Of a stretch of DNA of 64,000 bases, positions 1-8,851 are shown piece after piece. A program made the translations under genes and the position numbers. The DNA lies in the NCBI RefSeq assembly GCF_013416325.1, contig NZ_JACCGK010000007.1:62001-126000 (forward strand). The letters run 5' to 3'. Numbering within the stretch: position 1 is the stretch's first letter; each line of letters opens with the position of its first letter. The notes under the pieces are model-generated. The model worked only from the letters and a program-made list of their open reading frames with translations. It was not told the DNA's origin and searched no databases. This stretch comes from Vreelandella sedimenti (lineage in GTDB: Bacteria; Pseudomonadota; Gammaproteobacteria; Pseudomonadales; Halomonadaceae).

Positions 1-758
1 CTGAAATCAGCCACCACCTTTCCAGCGTAGTCGAGCACCACCAGGTGGTTGTTCTCCTGCACGGTGACGACGGTCTCACCCAGGGTGTTGATATCGACAA
101 ACTCCGGCTCTGGATCCTCGGGGGCGATCTCGGCGAGCCCGGTTACGTCAGCGTAGAGCAGGCTATCGCAGTTAACCAGCCCTTCCGCATTGATCGCCAC
201 CAGTGCCACGGAACCGCCGGGCATCTGCGGTACACGTCCATCACCCGCCTCTTCGTCGCGTTCGTTCTCAATGGCGACAGCGACAAAGCGCCCATCGGGG
301 GCCGCAGCGGAAGCCACACTATCGGGCTGTCCGTCCAGCGGGCAGGAGGAGAGTATCTCGCCACTGGCTAAATCGACCGTGCGCAGCTCACCGGAAGGTT
401 CGCTGTAGGAGGCCGATGTATTCACTCCGACATAGGCCATATTGCCGAGCACCGAGACGGCCGTAGGCTCGCCATCCATAACGATATTACCCAGCGGTTG
501 CGGATTAGCCGGGTCGCTGATATCGATGCGTCCGATCACGCCCAGCGGGCTATCGGTATACACCAGCGTCATGCCATCACCGGAGGCCGCAATGATTTCA
601 GGCGCGGTCTCGCGTGTACGATCCTCGCCCTCGGCCATATTATCGGGAACCGCGAAGCTGGCGATGCGGTTGAAATGTTTATCTGCCGCGCCTGCTGCTT
701 GCGTGGCGGCCAGCACAGCAGCCAGCGCCAACAGGATTGGTCTGCGTTTGAGTATCAT
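1..758 (-). CDS. Exported phytase/esterase-like beta-propeller protein (3' end outside window)
   Basis: The gene runs off the left edge; 252 codons are visible. The product starts with a signal peptide (MILKRR, then an Ala/Leu-rich core ending near AAGAAD). A repetitive beta-strand-like region follows, with motifs such as YTDSPLGVIGRIDISDPANP and QENNHLVVLD. These match my memory of the exported 'esterase-like activity of phytase' proteins of marine and halophilic bacteria, whose N-terminal half is a propeller of LVIVP-like repeats. The catalytic-type C-terminal domain would lie outside the window, so activity cannot be judged. ATG at 758 opens directly on the signal peptide. Substrate is unknown; a phosphorus-scavenging role is only a family-based guess. 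Confidence 0.7.
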   Translation of the reverse strand, partial: MILKRRPILLALAAVLAATQAAGAADKHFNRIASFAVPDNMAEGEDRTRETAPEIIAASGDGMTLVYTDSPLGVIGRIDISDPANPQPLGNIVMDGEPTAVSVLGNMAYVGVNTSASYSEPSGELRTVDLASGEILSSCPLDGQPDSVASAAAPDGRFVAVAIENERDEEAGDGRVPQMPGGSVALVAINAEGLVNCDSLLYADVTGLAEIAPEDPEPEFVDINTLGETVVTVQENNHLVVLDYAGKVVADF

Positions 759-1014
759 GATGGAGTTAATCCCTTGCTTAAGCTTAAGAAACGACTGATT
801 AAGTTATTAAACTTGCTATGTCCGATTAACTATCCAACACCATGGCGATGTCAGGCTTATGACACTCACAGGCTAAGTTAGCGCCGTTGGCTATCGGCCA
901 CACCTCAGCGCTAAACGCAGGTTGCCGCGAAAATGTTAGATGGGTAAGCAGTGAAGGAACACATAGGGGAAAAGGGAAGCGGGGAAATCGATAGGTTAAA
1001 AGGGGCTTTAGAAC
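759..1014. other. Intergenic region upstream of the phytase-like gene
   Basis: About 250 bases between the start of the exported protein and the bfr terminator. No reading frame with coding character was seen on either strand. It should hold the promoter of the leftward gene, but no convincing -35/-10 pair stood out. Confidence 0.5.
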
Positions 1015-1048
1015 AAAAGCAGCCAGTCAGCACTGACTGGCTGCTTTT
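1015..1048. terminator. Bidirectional intrinsic terminator after bfr
   Basis: AAAAGCAGCCAGTCAG and CTGACTGGCTGCTTTT are perfect inverted arms separated by CA. On the plus strand the stem ends in a T run, and on the minus strand it is followed by TTTTG. It lies about 50 bases past the bfr stop and probably ends bfr transcription. Confidence 0.85.
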
Positions 1049-1099
1049 TAGCTAGTTTTGGTTGCTAGCATGCTTCTATACATACGCTCGATAGGCGTT

Positions 1100-1582
1100 T
1101 TACTCGTCGCCTGCCATCTGCATTTGGCGTTGCATGTAATTCTGAATACCCACCTTGTCGATCAAACCAAGTTCCGTTTCGATGTGGTCGATATGCTCTT
1201 CTTCGTCGGCGAGCAGATCGCGGAGCATATCGCGGGTAACGTAATCTTTAACGCTTTCGCAATAGGTGATGGCTTCAATGTAGTCGTTGCGGCCATCGTG
1301 CTCAATTTTTAGATCGCTTTCGAGCATCTCTTTGACGTTTTCGCCAATGTGCAGTTTGCCCAGGTCTTGCAGGTTGGGAATGCCTTCCAGGAATAGAATG
1401 CGCTCGATGATCTTGTCAGCGTGCTGCATCTCTTCGATGGACTCATCGTATTCCCACTTGGCGAGTGCTTTTAGGCCCCAGTCTTTGTACATCTTGGCGT
1501 GCAAAAAGTACTGATTGATCGCAACCAGTTCGTTGCCAAGCGCTTTATTGAGATGCTCAATAACTTTCGTATCACCTTTCAT
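1100..1582 (-). CDS. bfr: Bacterioferritin (haem-containing iron storage protein)
   Basis: 160 residues, the usual length. Bacterioferritin forms a 24-subunit cytoplasmic shell that oxidises Fe(II) and stores Fe(III). All ferroxidase ligands are in the standard positions: Glu18 (LGNE), Glu51 and His54 (EMQH), Glu94, Glu127 and His130 (DEEEH). Met52, the axial haem ligand that separates Bfr from plain ferritins, is also present. This is therefore a haem-binding, catalytically complete subunit. AAAGGTGACGTC precedes the ATG as a good ribosome site. The gene for its ferredoxin partner lies 191 bases upstream on the same strand, and a terminator follows. Confidence 0.96.
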   Translation of the reverse strand: MKGDTKVIEHLNKALGNELVAINQYFLHAKMYKDWGLKALAKWEYDESIEEMQHADKIIERILFLEGIPNLQDLGKLHIGENVKEMLESDLKIEHDGRNDYIEAITYCESVKDYVTRDMLRDLLADEEEHIDHIETELGLIDKVGIQNYMQRQMQMAGDE

Positions 1583-1773
1583 GACGTCACCTTTTCTACT
1601 GTAATGCTGATGTTTAATCTAGTTTAGACAATACGATCAAGCAGTTACGTTTGGAGAAGAGTATAGGCACAAATAGCTATACCCCCAGCGTTTCTGAGAG
1701 TATAGATAAGATGACTAAAAGTTCAAGCAAATCAGTTATTTGCTAAAGATAACCCTAACAATAGTGATTCGCG

Positions 1774-1980
1774 TCACACGGCGTAGGCAAGGCCCATATC
1801 GGCTTCTTGACGTGCTTCCTGAACGGCATCGCGGGTAATTGATTTAGCGTAGCACGCGCACTTACCGCACTGCGTTGCGCAGCCGGTTGCCTCGCGTACT
1901 TCTCGCCAGCTGCGCGCTCCGTCGCTAACGTGCTGGCGAATTTGATGATCGGTTACTCCCTTGCACACGCAAACGTACAT
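1774..1980 (-). CDS. bfd: Bacterioferritin-associated ferredoxin
   Basis: 68 residues, the typical size. Bfd carries a [2Fe-2S] cluster and passes electrons into Bfr so that stored Fe(III) is released as Fe(II) under iron starvation. The four cluster cysteines follow the family pattern: Cys4-x-Cys6 near the start (MYVCVCKGV) and Cys38-x2-Cys41 (CGKC). Extra cysteines at 34 and 43 are also present. bfd precedes bfr. Upstream lies a palindrome that could be a Fur operator, which fits the usual iron-repressed control of bfd. The C-terminal tail is somewhat longer and more acidic than in Pseudomonas Bfd (from memory). Confidence 0.95.
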   Translation of the reverse strand: MYVCVCKGVTDHQIRQHVSDGARSWREVREATGCATQCGKCACYAKSITRDAVQEARQEADMGLAYAV

Positions 1981-2009
1981 GGCGACACCTCATAAAAATC
2001 ATGAGATGA

Positions 2010-2030
2010 ATGTAAATGATTCGCATACAT
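2010..2030. promoter_or_regulatory. Candidate Fur box upstream of bfd
   Basis: The imperfect palindrome ATGTA-AATGATTCGCAT-ACAT lies 30-50 bases upstream of the bfd ATG in an AT-rich stretch. It contains an AATGATT core like Fur half-sites. Iron control of bfd is established in other gammaproteobacteria; the site itself is inferred from appearance only. Confidence 0.45.
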
Positions 2031-2138
2031 CTTATCAAGTAGAAATGACTGCTTTTTGCTATCCATTCGTCTTGGTAAGCAAGAGCATCAAAATAACGTA
2101 CTGGCGTAAAAGCATTTTTTGCCCCATGCCAGCTGAAA

Positions 2139-2612
2139 TTATTTTTTCGGCAAAACCACCGTTTGCGTGTTGGAAGCAATATCCGGCCAGCTACGCCGCT
2201 GTTGATCGAACAGCACCCATAAGTAGCCCAAACCAAACGCCAGCAGTGAGAGCCACGCCACCGCGCAGCGGATAAGACACTGCTTCAAGTTCAGTGAATA
2301 CCCTTCTACCGTTTGCACACGTAATCGCCATGCCTGCATACCCAAGGTCATCCCACCGCGCGACCAGGAGAAAACAAAAAACAGCGTGACAAAAAACACC
2401 AGCATGAGGCGCAGGCTCCAGATATCGCTGGCCGTGGTGCCAATCTCTTCGGGCTGTTGACCAAGCACATAGCGGAAAAACAGCATATGCACGACGGTCA
2501 CCGCAATCCAAATCGCGGTGACCAAAAAGCCGTCATACAGCATGGCGCCCAGTCGTCGGCCAAGGTCGGCTGGCCATACGCTGTCCAGCTGAGTAAAGCG
2601 TCGTGTTTGCAT
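2139..2612 (-). CDS. RDD family membrane protein
   Basis: 157 residues from the ATG at 2612, preceded by GAGAGAACT. An upstream in-frame ATG at 2678 would add 22 residues of non-membrane sequence, so the internal start is preferred. RDD-family features are visible: the RRLGAMLYDGFLV opening with a membrane helix, a second hydrophobic block near residues 65-85, the TLGMQAWRLRVQ loop typical of the family, and a final hydrophobic segment (WLSLLAFGLGYLWVLFD). RDD proteins are small integral membrane proteins of mostly unknown role; some have been linked to Na+/H+ exchange in halophiles. It lies 65 bases downstream of lptG and may be cotranscribed with lptFG. Confidence 0.85.
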   Translation of the reverse strand: MQTRRFTQLDSVWPADLGRRLGAMLYDGFLVTAIWIAVTVVHMLFFRYVLGQQPEEIGTTASDIWSLRLMLVFFVTLFFVFSWSRGGMTLGMQAWRLRVQTVEGYSLNLKQCLIRCAVAWLSLLAFGLGYLWVLFDQQRRSWPDIASNTQTVVLPKK

Positions 2613-2677
2613 AGTTCTCTCGTGGTTGCTGGCTGTTTCTGGACGATACGAGGCTGTGATGGCTAACCATTGCGGCA

Positions 2678-3742
2678 TTAACCATTGCGACGTAGAAAGT
2701 AGATCCCGACCCCGGCGCAGGCCAGAGTCGGCACCAGTACGGCCCAGACGGGTGAAAAGCCAAATATCGTCGAGGCGGGCGCCAGTAGATCCTGAACGTA
2801 CTTAAAGCTCAGCCCAGTGACAACGCCATAAAACACCCGAGTACCAGCGGCCACGGTGCGCAGCGGGCCAAATACAAAGGAGGCGGCAATCAGCACCAGT
2901 GACCCCATGGTGAGCGGCATCAGCATCTTCTGCCAAAAATAGAGCAGTGCCTGATCATTCTGCAGGTTCTGCTCTTCAAGGAACTGGGCATAGGCCCAAA
3001 GCTCGCTGGGCGCCTGACTCTCAATATCGCGCAGCAGCCTCTCTAGCTGGGAGGGGGTGAAAGAGGTATCCCAACTCATGCTTGCCGTATGCTCAGACTC
3101 GGTGTGATCGTCAAAAATACGCGTGGTGGCGACGTTTTCCAAACGCCAGGCATCGTTTTCCCAGTGTGCGCGCTGAGCGTAAGTGGCTTCGACCAGTTGG
3201 CGGTCATCAAAGCGATAGCGGGTTAAATCGAGCACAACGTTATCCGCGCGAATCGCCCCAAAACGGTAGACGCTGTCGCCTTCTATCTGCCAGCCGCTGC
3301 GACTGGTCAACACGGCGCCTTCACCCTGGAGTTTTTCCAGCCGCCACGCCTCGGCATACTGTTCGGTGCGTGGGCTAACGTATTCGGCAACTAACAGCAC
3401 CACGACCACGACCACCAGCACGGGCTTCATCACCCCCCATACAATGCGCGCCAGAGAACGCCCAGCGGCACGCATAACGGTGAGCTCATTGCTGGAAGCC
3501 ATGCTGCCTAAACCAATCAGCGCGCCAATTAATACGGCTACCGGGGCGTACTGATAGAATCGCCAAGGCGTGCGCATTAGCAGGTAAAGCAGCGCATCGA
3601 AGGCGGTATAGCCCGCCTGCACATCGCCTAAATCATCGATATAAGCGATGGTAATATCCAACCCCAACAGCACGAACTGAACGACGATAATGGCTGCCAG
3701 CACGTTGCGGGCGATATAACGATCAAGACGGTCAAGCACCAT
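2678..3742 (-). CDS. lptG: LPS export ABC transporter permease LptG
   Basis: 354 residues. LptG pairs with LptF and LptB in the inner membrane to extract LPS and push it onto the LptC-LptA bridge. The sequence opens with the LDRYIARNVLAAI helix, has YjgP/YjgQ-type helices, a large periplasmic beta-jellyroll in the middle (around residues 130-260) and three C-terminal helices. ATG at 3742 overlaps the lptF stop by one base (TAATG), a classical coupling arrangement. A longer in-frame ORF starting at 3838 would run deep into lptF and is rejected. Confidence 0.95.
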   Translation of the reverse strand: MVLDRLDRYIARNVLAAIIVVQFVLLGLDITIAYIDDLGDVQAGYTAFDALLYLLMRTPWRFYQYAPVAVLIGALIGLGSMASSNELTVMRAAGRSLARIVWGVMKPVLVVVVVVLLVAEYVSPRTEQYAEAWRLEKLQGEGAVLTSRSGWQIEGDSVYRFGAIRADNVVLDLTRYRFDDRQLVEATYAQRAHWENDAWRLENVATTRIFDDHTESEHTASMSWDTSFTPSQLERLLRDIESQAPSELWAYAQFLEEQNLQNDQALLYFWQKMLMPLTMGSLVLIAASFVFGPLRTVAAGTRVFYGVVTGLSFKYVQDLLAPASTIFGFSPVWAVLVPTLACAGVGIYFLRRNG

Positions 3743-4821
3743 TAGCGCATCCCCTTGCGTTGCGAGCGCCATAGCAATAATAGGCCCAGCCCTAAAAACA
3801 GCCCATGCACGGGCCACACGCCCAGCGTGGTGGACCAAGTGCCACTGCCAATCGCATCGACAACCGCGAGCAGCAGACTAAGATAAGCGACGTATAAAAA
3901 TACCGCGGGCAGCAGTTTGCCAAAGCGCCCCTGGCGGGGATTAACCCGGGAAAGCGGCTGCGCCATCAAGGCCAGCACAAACACCATAAGCGGGAGCCCT
4001 GCCCGCCACTGCCACTGGGCTTGGGCACGGGGGCTTGGATTACTCCATAGCGCAGGCGTAGTGGCGTACTCCAGTGAATCCAGTTCCTGCCGGTCACGAT
4101 TCAGCCCTAGTCGCAGTGTATAACGCTCAAACGTTAGCCGCTCGGCGCTCTTATCGCCCGGCGTCACCCCGTAACGTTCACCGTCATCCAACACCAGAAA
4201 ACGGCTACCCGTTTCGAGGCGGGTTTCCTGATAGCCCGATGCCGCCCGGGTCACGTAGTCGTGAGTACCTTCGTCGCCCTGCTGGTTCTGCTCGTGCACC
4301 AGCACATCCTGCATTTCCGTTCCGTCGCTTGAGAAGCTGCCGATGTAAGCGGTACGGCCACCGCCGAACTCTTGAAAGCGCCCCGGCGCCAACACGGAAA
4401 CATCCAGGCGACTGCGCTGTTCTTCCAGCAAGGTCTCGGTTTGCAGCGCCCCAAAAGGCGTTAGCCACAGGCTGCAGACACCGACCAGTACCGCCACCAC
4501 GCTGGCAGGCAGCAACGTCACCTTCAATAGCCGCGTGGGACTCATCCCACAGGCGACCATTACAGTGATTTCGCTGTTCATATAGAGCTGCCCGTAGGCG
4601 AGCAGGATGCCTAAAAAAAACGACAGCGGTAGAATCAGTTCCATAAAGCCAGGCAGGTGAAACATCATCAGGCTACCTAGCATGGTAACGGGAATATCTC
4701 CCTCCGCCGCGTCCGAAAAATAGCGGATAAAGCGGCTGCCCATAATCACCAGCAGTAGAATGCCAGCGACTGCCGACATGGTGAGTAACACTTCGCGAGT
4801 TAGATATCGAAATAAAATCAA
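3742..4821 (-). CDS. lptF: LPS export ABC transporter permease LptF
   Basis: 359 residues of the YjgP/YjgQ family, six predicted helices with a periplasmic jellyroll between helices 3 and 4. The N-terminus (MILFRYLTREVLLTMSAVAG) matches LptF. It forms the LPS extraction complex with LptG, whose start it overlaps. It is divergent from pepA, as in many gammaproteobacteria; the roughly 145-base gap should hold both promoters. Confidence 0.95.
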   Translation of the reverse strand: MILFRYLTREVLLTMSAVAGILLLVIMGSRFIRYFSDAAEGDIPVTMLGSLMMFHLPGFMELILPLSFFLGILLAYGQLYMNSEITVMVACGMSPTRLLKVTLLPASVVAVLVGVCSLWLTPFGALQTETLLEEQRSRLDVSVLAPGRFQEFGGGRTAYIGSFSSDGTEMQDVLVHEQNQQGDEGTHDYVTRAASGYQETRLETGSRFLVLDDGERYGVTPGDKSAERLTFERYTLRLGLNRDRQELDSLEYATTPALWSNPSPRAQAQWQWRAGLPLMVFVLALMAQPLSRVNPRQGRFGKLLPAVFLYVAYLSLLLAVVDAIGSGTWSTTLGVWPVHGLFLGLGLLLLWRSQRKGMR

Positions 4822-4967
4822 CGCGCTCTCCGGCTAGTCGTGCAGGATGCCATGCAATAAGCGTATGGCTTGGGTACACTAATCAAACTATTTTCAGTCC
4901 CTTTTCAAAATCAAAAGCAACGGGGCATTATCCCGAATCCCTCGATGCTTGTCTTGTTGGAGACGTC

Positions 4968-6488
4968 ATGGAATTTTCCGTTCAGACCGCGAACCCGGCC
5001 AAAGCTGAAACACCCTGCCTTTTGGTGCCGGTTTATAAAGGTGGTGACTTCCTGCCCACCGTTGCCAAACTGGACGACGCCAGCGAGCGCCTGATTGGCC
5101 AATTGCTCGAACGCGGCGACTTTGACGCAGCACTGAGTAACGTGCAACTGGTACCCTTTGCGCCAGGCCTGGGGGCCGAACGCATCTTGCTGGTGGGCTT
5201 GGGAGAGCGCGAAAAATGCCAGGAAGCAGCCTTCATCAAGGCGCTGGATGCGGCCATGGCGGCGCTAGTAAAACTGCCTATCGACGAAGCCAGCGTAGTA
5301 TTTGGCGATGTTCCGTTGGCTGACCGCGATGCGGCCTGGAAAGCGCGCAAGGTAATGGAAGCTGCGGAGCGTGCTATCTATCGCTTTGACCAGTTCAAAT
5401 CCTCGCCCGCGCCAGCCCCCAGCCTTGCCAAGCTGACGTTAATTATCACCGATGCCGACGCTGTCCCGCAGGTTAAGCAGGGTGCGTTAGTGGGCAACGC
5501 TATTGGCCAAGGCATCAACTACACCCGCACGCTGGGCAACCTGCCCGGTAACGTCTGTACGCCCAGCTATTTAGCCGAGCAGGCAGAGCAGCTGGGTCGC
5601 GACTCACAAGGCGCGCTCGAGGTCGAGATTCTCGATGAAGAAGCGCTGGAAGCTCTGGGCGCTGGCTCGCTATTATCCGTAGGCCGCGGCAGCAAAGAGC
5701 CGACACGCCTGATCGTTATGAAGTACCAGGGCGCCGAAGAAAGCGAAGAAGCGCCCCATGTATTGGTAGGCAAAGGCATTACCTTTGATACCGGCGGTAT
5801 TTCGCTCAAGCCCGGCGAAAGCATGGACGAAATGAAGTTCGATATGTGCGGCGCCGCCAGCGTGTTCGGCACCGTCAAAGCGGTATTGGCGATTAAACCC
5901 AAGCTCAACCTGGTCTTTATCGTTGCCGCCGCGGAAAACATGCCAGACGGCAATGCCACCAAGCCCGGCGACATCATCAAAACCCTCAAAGGTCTGACCG
6001 TCGAAGTGCTTAACACCGACGCGGAAGGCCGCCTGGTGCTATGCGATGCACTCACCTACGCCGAGCGCTTTTCCCCGGCCAGCGTCGTAGATATCGCCAC
6101 CCTCACCGGCGCGGTGATTATAGGCCTGGGCCATCACGCCACCGGCCTGCTCTCCAACGATGATGACTTGGCACTGGATCTGCTGGATGCGGGCGAAGCC
6201 GCCTGGGATCGCGCCTGGCACCTGCCGCTGTGGGATGAGTATCAAGAGCAGCTCGAGTCCAACTTTGCCGACCTGGCCAATATTGGTGGCCGCCCCGCGG
6301 GCACGATTACCGCTGCGTGCTTTTTATCGCGCTTTGCCGATCACTTCCCCTGGGCGCACCTGGATATCGCCGGAACCGCTTGGCACTCCGGCAAGCAAAA
6401 AGGCGCTACCGGGCGTCCCGTTGGGCTGTTAACCCAGTACCTGCTTGACCGTGAAGCAGACGCCCAAGTAGAAAATAGCGACGTCTAA
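4968..6488 (+). CDS. pepA: Leucyl aminopeptidase (M17)
   Basis: 506 residues. PepA removes N-terminal residues from peptides with a two-metal site; in E. coli it also binds DNA in Xer recombination and carAB control. The N-terminal macro-like domain is followed by the catalytic half with GKGITFDTGGISLKP (metal-binding Lys and Asp) and NTDAEGRLVLCDALTYA, the M17 signature. ATG follows GGAGACGTC. A small hairpin with TTTATTT follows the stop. The usual pepA-holC-valS order is kept, but ilvE lies between pepA and holC here. Confidence 0.96.
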   Translation: MEFSVQTANPAKAETPCLLVPVYKGGDFLPTVAKLDDASERLIGQLLERGDFDAALSNVQLVPFAPGLGAERILLVGLGEREKCQEAAFIKALDAAMAALVKLPIDEASVVFGDVPLADRDAAWKARKVMEAAERAIYRFDQFKSSPAPAPSLAKLTLIITDADAVPQVKQGALVGNAIGQGINYTRTLGNLPGNVCTPSYLAEQAEQLGRDSQGALEVEILDEEALEALGAGSLLSVGRGSKEPTRLIVMKYQGAEESEEAPHVLVGKGITFDTGGISLKPGESMDEMKFDMCGAASVFGTVKAVLAIKPKLNLVFIVAAAENMPDGNATKPGDIIKTLKGLTVEVLNTDAEGRLVLCDALTYAERFSPASVVDIATLTGAVIIGLGHHATGLLSNDDDLALDLLDAGEAAWDRAWHLPLWDEYQEQLESNFADLANIGGRPAGTITAACFLSRFADHFPWAHLDIAGTAWHSGKQKGATGRPVGLLTQYLLDREADAQVENSDV

Positions 6489-6498
6489 CAACACAATC

Positions 6499-6524
6499 AG
6501 GCAATCAACGGTTGCCTTTATTTG
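6499..6524 (+). terminator. Weak intrinsic terminator after pepA
   Basis: AGGCAA and TTGCCT form a six-base stem with a seven-base loop, followed by TTATTTG, beginning about 10 bases after the pepA stop. The stem is short, so termination is probably partial. Confidence 0.5.
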
Positions 6525-6550
6525 ACGCAACCGTTACACCTAAACCCATT

Positions 6551-6579
6551 AGCGTGTGCCTTATCTCAAGGCACACGCT
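6551..6579. other. Perfect 12-bp hairpin upstream of ilvE
   Basis: AGCGTGTGCCTT and AAGGCACACGCT are exact inverted arms around ATCTC. No T run follows on either strand, so it is not a classical terminator. It lies 75 bases before the ilvE start and could be an mRNA leader structure or a binding site. Confidence 0.5.
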
Positions 6580-6654
6580 ACGACCACTTTAACGCTTATA
6601 TTACGACGCCTATATTTGCCCTTCAGGGCTTGGATCAAGTAGAGAGAACATGCC

Positions 6655-7752
6655 GTGCCCACTAACTTTGAGATTTTGCCATCCAACCAGCCGATAGCCG
6701 ATGAGATCCGTGACAACATTCTCAAAAACCCCGGCTTTGGCAAACACTTTACCGATCACATGGCCCATGTGCGCTGGACCGTTGACGCCGACTGGCACGG
6801 CCACCAAGTGCGCCCTTACGGCCCGCTAACGCTGGATCCCGCCGCCTCTGTGCTGCATTACGGCCAGGAAATTTTTGAGGGCATCAAGGCCTATCGCCAT
6901 GCCGACGGCTCTATCTGGACGTTCCGCCCCGAGAAAAACGCCGAGCGCTTCCGCCGCAGTGCCCGTCGTTTGGCGCTGCCGGAGCTGTCCGACGAAGACT
7001 TTATCGGCTCGCTGAAAGCGCTATTAGCGCAAGATCACGCCTGGGTGCCCACGCCTGCCAGCGCATCTGACGAGTGCAGCCTCTACCTGCGTCCGTTTAT
7101 GATCGCCTCGGAAGCCTTCTTGGGCGTACGCCCCGCCCATGAGGTGGACTACTACGTGATCGCCTCCCCCGCGGCGGCGTACTTTAAAGGCGGCATTGCC
7201 CCGGTATCAATCTGGCTCTCGTCTAACTACAAGCGCGCAGCCCCCGGCGGCACCGGCTTCGCCAAGTGTGGCGGTAACTACGCCGCCTCATTGGCCGCGC
7301 AGAAAGAAGCCGAAGCCCACCAGTGTGGTCAGGTCGCGTTCCTCGATGCCGCTGAAAACAAGTGGGTGGAAGAACTCGGCGGCATGAACCTGTTCTTCGT
7401 CTTCAAAGACGGCCGCTTGGTGACCCCGCGCCTGACCGACACGATTTTGGAAGGCGTCACGCGCAACTCGGTGCTCATGCTGGCCAAAGATGAAGGCCTA
7501 ACGCCGGAAGAGCGCGCTATCAGCATTGACGAGTGGCGTGAAGGCGCGGCGTCTGGCGAGATCACCGAGGTATTTGCCTGTGGTACCGCCGCGGTCATCA
7601 CCCCGGTGGGCGAGCTGGTCACCGAGAACGAGCGTATCAAGCTAGCTGCCGGTGGCAATAATGAGATTGCCATGCGCATTCGTACCAAGCTGCTCGACCT
7701 GCAGTACGGTCGCAGCGAAGATAAGTACGGCTGGTTAACCCAGTTGGTTTAA
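6655..7752 (+). CDS. ilvE: Branched-chain amino acid aminotransferase
   Basis: 365 residues, PLP fold type IV, of the longer class II BCAT (about 350-380 residues), unlike the roughly 309-residue E. coli IlvE. It interconverts Leu/Ile/Val and their 2-oxo acids with 2-oxoglutarate/Glu. The Schiff-base lysine is Lys204 in GFAKCGGNYA; the PLP-phosphate region GTAAVITPVGEL is near the C-terminus. The start is GTG at 6655, eight bases after AGAGAGA; an ATG five bases earlier is out of frame. A strong hairpin follows the stop. Confidence 0.95.
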   Translation: MPTNFEILPSNQPIADEIRDNILKNPGFGKHFTDHMAHVRWTVDADWHGHQVRPYGPLTLDPAASVLHYGQEIFEGIKAYRHADGSIWTFRPEKNAERFRRSARRLALPELSDEDFIGSLKALLAQDHAWVPTPASASDECSLYLRPFMIASEAFLGVRPAHEVDYYVIASPAAAYFKGGIAPVSIWLSSNYKRAAPGGTGFAKCGGNYAASLAAQKEAEAHQCGQVAFLDAAENKWVEELGGMNLFFVFKDGRLVTPRLTDTILEGVTRNSVLMLAKDEGLTPEERAISIDEWREGAASGEITEVFACGTAAVITPVGELVTENERIKLAAGGNNEIAMRIRTKLLDLQYGRSEDKYGWLTQLV

Positions 7753-7780
7753 GCGGTTTTAAAACCAGCGCTTATCCTTT

Positions 7781-7814
7781 CAGCACCGCCGCATTCTTGC
7801 GGCGGTGCTGTTTG
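7781..7814 (+). terminator. GC-rich hairpin between ilvE and holC
   Basis: CAGCACCGCCGC and GCGGCGGTGCTG form a perfect 12-bp stem with a six-base loop, followed by TTTG. It is probably an ilvE terminator, perhaps leaky because the T run is short and holC starts 40 bases later. Confidence 0.65.
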
Positions 7815-7852
7815 CCATCGACGTATCTGAAATCGTTTTACCTGGAACCGCT

Positions 7853-8284
7853 ATGGCGCGCATTGATTTCTACATTCTGCCCGATACCACCCTGGAAGCG
7901 CGCTTGCAGTTTGCTTGCAAACTGGCCGAGACCATCTGGCGCAAAGGCTACCGCCTGCATATGCACTGCGAAGACAAAGCCCTCGCCGAGCAGGCCGATA
8001 GCGCGCTGTGGAATTTCCGCCCAGACGCCTATTTACCCCATGCCCTGGAAGATAGCGAGATGGCCGCCAGCGTACCGATCACGCTAGGTTGGCAGCAGTT
8101 GCCGGTGCCCACGGAAGAAACCGCGCTGCTTAATCTACACCCGGAAATACCCGAAGGCGTAGAGCGCTACGCGCGAATTGCCGAGATTATTAATCAGCAC
8201 CAACAGGTGCTGGTCGCCAAACGCGCCTGCTGGCAGCGCTATAAAGACATGGGTCATGAGGTCGTGCCGCATAAGTTGGGGTAA
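7853..8284 (+). CDS. holC: DNA polymerase III chi subunit
   Basis: 143 residues from the ATG at 7853; the frame is open from 7805, but family members begin like this one (MARIDFYIL). Chi pairs with psi in the clamp-loader assembly and contacts SSB. Recognisable HolC features are the FYIL start, the helix with RLQFACKLAETIWRKGYRLH, and the DSALWNFRPDAYLPHAL stretch common to the family. Its position between pepA and valS is the normal gammaproteobacterial context, interrupted only by ilvE before it and two genes after it. Confidence 0.93.
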   Translation: MARIDFYILPDTTLEARLQFACKLAETIWRKGYRLHMHCEDKALAEQADSALWNFRPDAYLPHALEDSEMAASVPITLGWQQLPVPTEETALLNLHPEIPEGVERYARIAEIINQHQQVLVAKRACWQRYKDMGHEVVPHKLG

Positions 8285-8386
8285 ATGGCCGAGGAGACCA
8301 TATGCCATACAGACGAGACCCCGCACTTGGCGGGGCCGTCAACAGAGTTGGGCAATCGCTGTCAGTGCGTCCCAGGCGTCTTTGCC

Positions 8387-8851
8387 TTAGCCACCCTGTT
8401 GCTGTTGCTGCATCTGCTCCTGCATCTGTTGTTGCATTTGCTCCTGCCGTTGAGCCATGGCCTCGTCAAGTTGTTCGCGCTGTTCTTGAGTGAATACGCC
8501 TTCGATCTGAGACTGTAAGATGATGCTATCCGCGGTCATCTCGGCCGTTAGGTCACCAAGGCGCTCCGCGTCCGCACGAATGGCAGCTTCATCGTAATCG
8601 GGCTGAACCTGCTCGCCGAGTTGCTGCTGCAACTGCTGGGCTTCCTGCTCCTTGCCACTGATTTTATCTTGCATCTGGGTCAAGAGGTTGCTCATCTCTG
8701 CTTTCTGCCCTTCATCCAGATCCACCATTTCGTCAAGTTGATCAACTTGGTCATCGACACTGGGGGTGCCACCAGGCATTTGCTGGGCCATGGCGGGAAC
8801 ACTGAATGCCAGTGCTGCAACTGCTGGAAGGCAAAGCTTGGCTACGTGCAT
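8387..8851 (-). CDS. Spy/CpxP-like periplasmic LTXXQ protein with Gln-rich tail
   Basis: 154 residues from the ATG at 8851 (GGAGTTTTT precedes it; an upstream ATG at 8872 lacks a ribosome site). A signal peptide ends near AMAQQ. The mature part is almost entirely charged helix, with a FTQEQREQLDEAMAQRQ segment resembling the LTXXQ motif of Spy/CpxP chaperones and stress sensors. The final 25 residues are Gln/Met repeats (MQQQMQEQMQQQQQGG). It probably dimerises as a curved helical cradle in the periplasm. The match is structural in character rather than strong in sequence, so function is tentative. Confidence 0.65.
   Translation of the reverse strand: MHVAKLCLPAVAALAFSVPAMAQQMPGGTPSVDDQVDQLDEMVDLDEGQKAEMSNLLTQMQDKISGKEQEAQQLQQQLGEQVQPDYDEAAIRADAERLGDLTAEMTADSIILQSQIEGVFTQEQREQLDEAMAQRQEQMQQQMQEQMQQQQQGG

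Noticed and set aside
1774..1980. NirD/ferredoxin reductase-type [2Fe-2S] protein as an alternative to Bfd
   Set aside because: C-x-C at the N-terminus, C-x2-C near 40, length and linkage to bfr fit Bfd specifically.
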